Positions 61,601 to 64,000 of a stretch of 64,000 nucleotides of DNA are shown here, in pieces. The notes under the pieces were generated by a model. The model did no database searches and had not been told where the DNA came from. It saw nothing but the letters and a program-made list of their open reading frames with translations. Each line of letters starts with the position of its first letter. Positions within the stretch are counted from its first letter, which is position 1. The translations under genes and the position numbers were made by a program. Source of the DNA: Rostratula benghalensis (lineage: Eukaryota > Chordata > Aves > Charadriiformes > Rostratulidae); contig VXAI01000025.1 of NCBI GenBank assembly GCA_013399305.1, positions 4,903,641 through 4,967,640 on the forward strand, in the 5' to 3' direction.

Positions 61601-62552
61601 ATTGTATAGAGATTTGAATACGAATTTCCACAGGGAGTGAGAATAGTGGTGAGATTTCATTTTCCATTATTACTACATGCTGGTAATCTGCTTGATAGTG
61701 TAAATATCTTTAATTGACATGAATGGAATTATTTTTTTAAGTCTATGGGTCTTCTCAGTCTGCAGTAAATCAAAAGACACTTTGCTGATGTCAGTATCGT
61801 TGTATCCCTGTAAAACTGGGGCAAAAAGGAGAATTACAGCTACTGTTTTAAGCAGGAACAGTTCTGGTTCAGGACATATTCTCATTTGAAGCACAGATGA
61901 AAAGGAGAAGACTGTAGATGAGGCTGAACTGAAAGCACACAACAGCAACTCCTCATTCTGCTACAGACTTTTAGCACTAAAATTTGGGTAAAGCCTTTAG
62001 CATTGTGTCTCAGCATCCCATGAAGCTGCCTTAATATTTTCCTAACACTAAGGATTTTTAATAAGGGGAAAAAATCAAGTTAGAAAACCTAAAAGCAACC
62101 AAGGAAGCTGATTTTCTACTAAATACCAATGCAGTTTTACAAGCAAATTCAGAAGAGTGAGATAATTTTAATGCTATTTCCTTAATTGTATTAAAATGTG
62201 TTAGAAGAAAATGCAAAACAAAGATAACCATGGGTTAAAAAAAAAACAAGGGAAGATTTCAGGTTTGTTTTTAAGGAGATCAGTTACCATGGATCCATAT
62301 TCTGGCAATAATGCATCCCTACTTTATTGCACATTTGAAAGCTATAGAAGCATGTCAGGGTCAAAAAATTACTTCAGATTTCAAATTAAAACCTTGGTAA
62401 AATAACAGTACATTGAACTAACTTAGGCAAAAGAAGGGAGGCGGGTTTAATTCAGTCTCTGAAAGAGATAATAGTGAAAAGCCTGACTCTGCTTATGCCA
62501 AGGGCATTTTGCCATCTACCTCCACGGAGCCAGGACAACTGTGTTGTGTTTC
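58606..62552. other. Unique AT-rich DNA, no gene seen
   Basis: A T/G-rich low-complexity stretch occurs at about 60371-60430. The segment 58730-59000 is non-repetitive with many ATTA and TAAT cores. Two overlapping frames on the plus strand at 58946-59387 lack splice pairs. Confidence 0.5.
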
Positions 62553-62640
62553 ATAGGGCCCCAATCCTGCAAACTGTGTGATGGAGAAGGGAATTTCTAA
62601 AGTCAGTGGGATTCCCCACAGCTCTCAGGATCAGAAATTT
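62553..62640. repeat. Old amniote repeat fragment ('GGCCCCAATCCTGCAAA')
   Basis: AGGGCCCCAATCCTGCAAAC at one end and CAGTGGGATTCCCCAC in the middle resemble the sauropsid palindromic repeat that starts 'GGGCCTGATCCTGCAAA' and carries 'GTCAATGGGA'. It is heavily diverged. Confidence 0.45.
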
Positions 62641-62884
62641 GTGGGAAACTATGTATAGAACTTGTTTGAATTTTGGCCCAAGAGTTTTCTCATTTCCTTT
62701 GACAGTCTCCATAAAAACCCTCTTGTGCAACTCCACTATCTTTTCATCTCGGGATGCCAAAATATAAGAGTCTGAACATCTGTTTGAAAAATACAATATG
62801 CCAATATTTAAATTAGCAATGGTTTCTTTCCCCTCCAAGACCATCAACTAATTATTTGAAATACATTTACCCAAATATTGCACT
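62641..62884. other. Unique DNA between two repeat fragments
   Basis: No feature is recognised. It could be a diverged middle part of the same old repeat, or unrelated sequence. Confidence 0.4.
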
Positions 62885-62925
62885 TAGTTCCATATTACAC
62901 AGGCATAAATGAGAACAGAATTTGG
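62885..62925. repeat. Old amniote repeat fragment ('CAGAATTTGGCCC')
   Basis: ACAGGCATAAATGAGAACAGAATTTGGCCCAA, read in two parts, matches the end of the palindromic repeat type ('GTGTAAATGAGAGCAGAATCTGGCCC'). Confidence 0.5.
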
Positions 62926-64000
62926 CCCAATATGTTTAAGCTAAGCACATTTTTGCAGCTATGAAAAGTAATCTGATTTCCATGGAATAGTTCATACATG
63001 GCAGTTTGCCTTCCTGGGCCTCAGTTCATGTCAAGCCTTTTCACTCTGCTCATTTTATGAAGATTTAATTGAATCTTACTTAAATAGCATCAACTAGCAC
63101 TTATTCATAAAGCCATCAAACCTTTCATCACAAATTCATAGTTTTGTAATTCTTAAAAAAAAAAAGAAATAAATCATATATATTCAGTCATACTATCACT
63201 GGAAACAGTTGAAACAAACTCTTCTGTCCACAGTCCTCAACCACGATTTTGAAATCTCATTTTGAAGTCCCATCAGAAAACAATCACATCTTGACCAAAG
63301 GTGATTTTATTTTTTCACTGATTTTCTGCAAGGAACATGATGGTGAAGTTCCTGCTGCTCAGACAGGAAAGGTTTGTCTTAGATTGAGCCGATGGAAAGA
63401 AGCAGGAACTAACGGGAGGCTGGAAGGGTAAAGCTGTTTGGGCCAACTCGGCAGGAATGCTGTCCCCAGAACCAGGCAGGGACAGCACGGCCAAGCTCCC
63501 CCCAGCCCCTCTTTGTCAAGAACTCAGCCATCAGCAAGTGTGGAAGGTGCACAACCCTAAAATGAATTAAGTCAACTTCTACAGAGGGTCTGTAGGATTA
63601 TCAAAAAATGCCTGAAGAAGGCAAAATCTGACTGCCAAAAGGTATGATTTATCAATTAATAAAGGTAGAAGAAAACCAACCAAAAAAAGACACTACAAGA
63701 ACTAAAGAACAAGAAAGCCAACTAAGAAAAAGATGCACAAAACCAGAGGGAAGAAGACTTTTCTCACTATCCCCTTCTCCAGCCGCCCAGCCATCCTGCT
63801 GGGAGAGGGCAGTGGTCCTCTCCCTGCCTGCAGCCAGTGTCACCACCATCTGCACAACTGCTTCAGCTACCTCTGTTGTTTTATCCCCCGGTTTATTACC
63901 TCCAGCACCTCAGCATTAACACTGCTGAAACTGTGTTTTCAGAAAGAAAATCCAAGTACTTTGCCATTGGGTAAATACTTCAATTTACTGCCCCCCCCCC
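62926..64000. other. Unique DNA, no gene seen; ends in C10
   Basis: There is an A-run-containing AT-rich part at about 63150-63190, then a GC-richer part from 63400. A C10 run occupies the last ten bases and may continue beyond the window. The 91-codon frame at 63644-63919 (+) is Lys-rich and then Ser/Ala/Pro-rich, with no recognised motif. Confidence 0.5.

Noticed and set aside
1..64000. tRNA, rRNA or known microRNA genes
   Set aside because: No tRNA B-box (GGTTCGAATCC-type) with a matching A-box was found, no rRNA segments were seen, and no familiar microRNA sequence was recognised. Unknown hairpins cannot be excluded by eye.
1..64000. CRISPR array, operon, prophage or other prokaryotic system
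   Set aside because: The repeats, splice-like signals, CpG depletion and CR1/MIR content are those of a vertebrate genome; no regularly spaced direct repeats or packed genes exist.
1..64000. Endogenous retrovirus or full-length transposon
   Set aside because: I saw no paired LTRs, no gag/pol-like frame and no intact reverse transcriptase; only LINE tails and SINE-like fragments are present.

Overview
The window is vertebrate nuclear DNA, most probably from a bird. The best single marker is a 3' fragment of a CR1 LINE at 53191-53450, with the usual CR1 tail and its short ATTCTATAATTCTAAG-type terminal repeat. A worn reverse-strand CR1 scrap lies at 2827-2878. Several old amniote repeats are also present: MIR-like SINE cores, a MIR/L3-like tail, and palindrome-cored repeats common in sauropsids. 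The DNA is AT-rich, poor in CpG and full of homopolymer runs, as in introns or intergenic DNA. There is no operon-like packing, no compact gene and no convincing long coding region. The species and the chromosomal locus cannot be told from the sequence alone.

Almost all open frames here look like chance. The one segment I would call a probable coding exon is 42959-43222 (+). It has a pyrimidine-rich acceptor, a consensus GTAAGT donor, a length of 264 nt (divisible by three) and one frame open throughout, while the other two are closed. I do not recognise the protein. Weaker exon candidates, judged from splice signals only, are 2494-2718 (+), 13650-13822 (+), 15593-15741 (-) and 33901-33939 (+). 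The 2494-2718 candidate has the same 1-1 phase as the main exon, so the two could join in frame. An unusually long ATG-started open frame of 255 codons lies at 12559-13326 (-).

Layout: 1-7300 is mostly unique AT-rich DNA with one candidate exon and one CR1 scrap. 7300-16000 is somewhat richer in GC, with a MIR-like element, a G-rich run, the long minus-strand frame and two candidate exons. 16000-27400 is unique, low-GC DNA. 27400-28700 is a GC-richer island ending in a small CpG cluster next to an RFX X-box-like site. 28700-42950 is unique DNA with a GGTGGA minisatellite, an old palindromic repeat and a candidate micro-exon. 42959-43450 holds the best exon followed by a LINE-tail-like repeat. 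43450-53150 contains a G16 run, MIR-like and MIR/L3-like elements and a cluster of TGACA motifs. 53150-64000 contains the CR1 copy and further old repeats.

I found no previously undescribed biological system. The points most worth checking are the unnamed exon, its possible in-frame partner, the CpG/X-box block and the long minus-strand frame.
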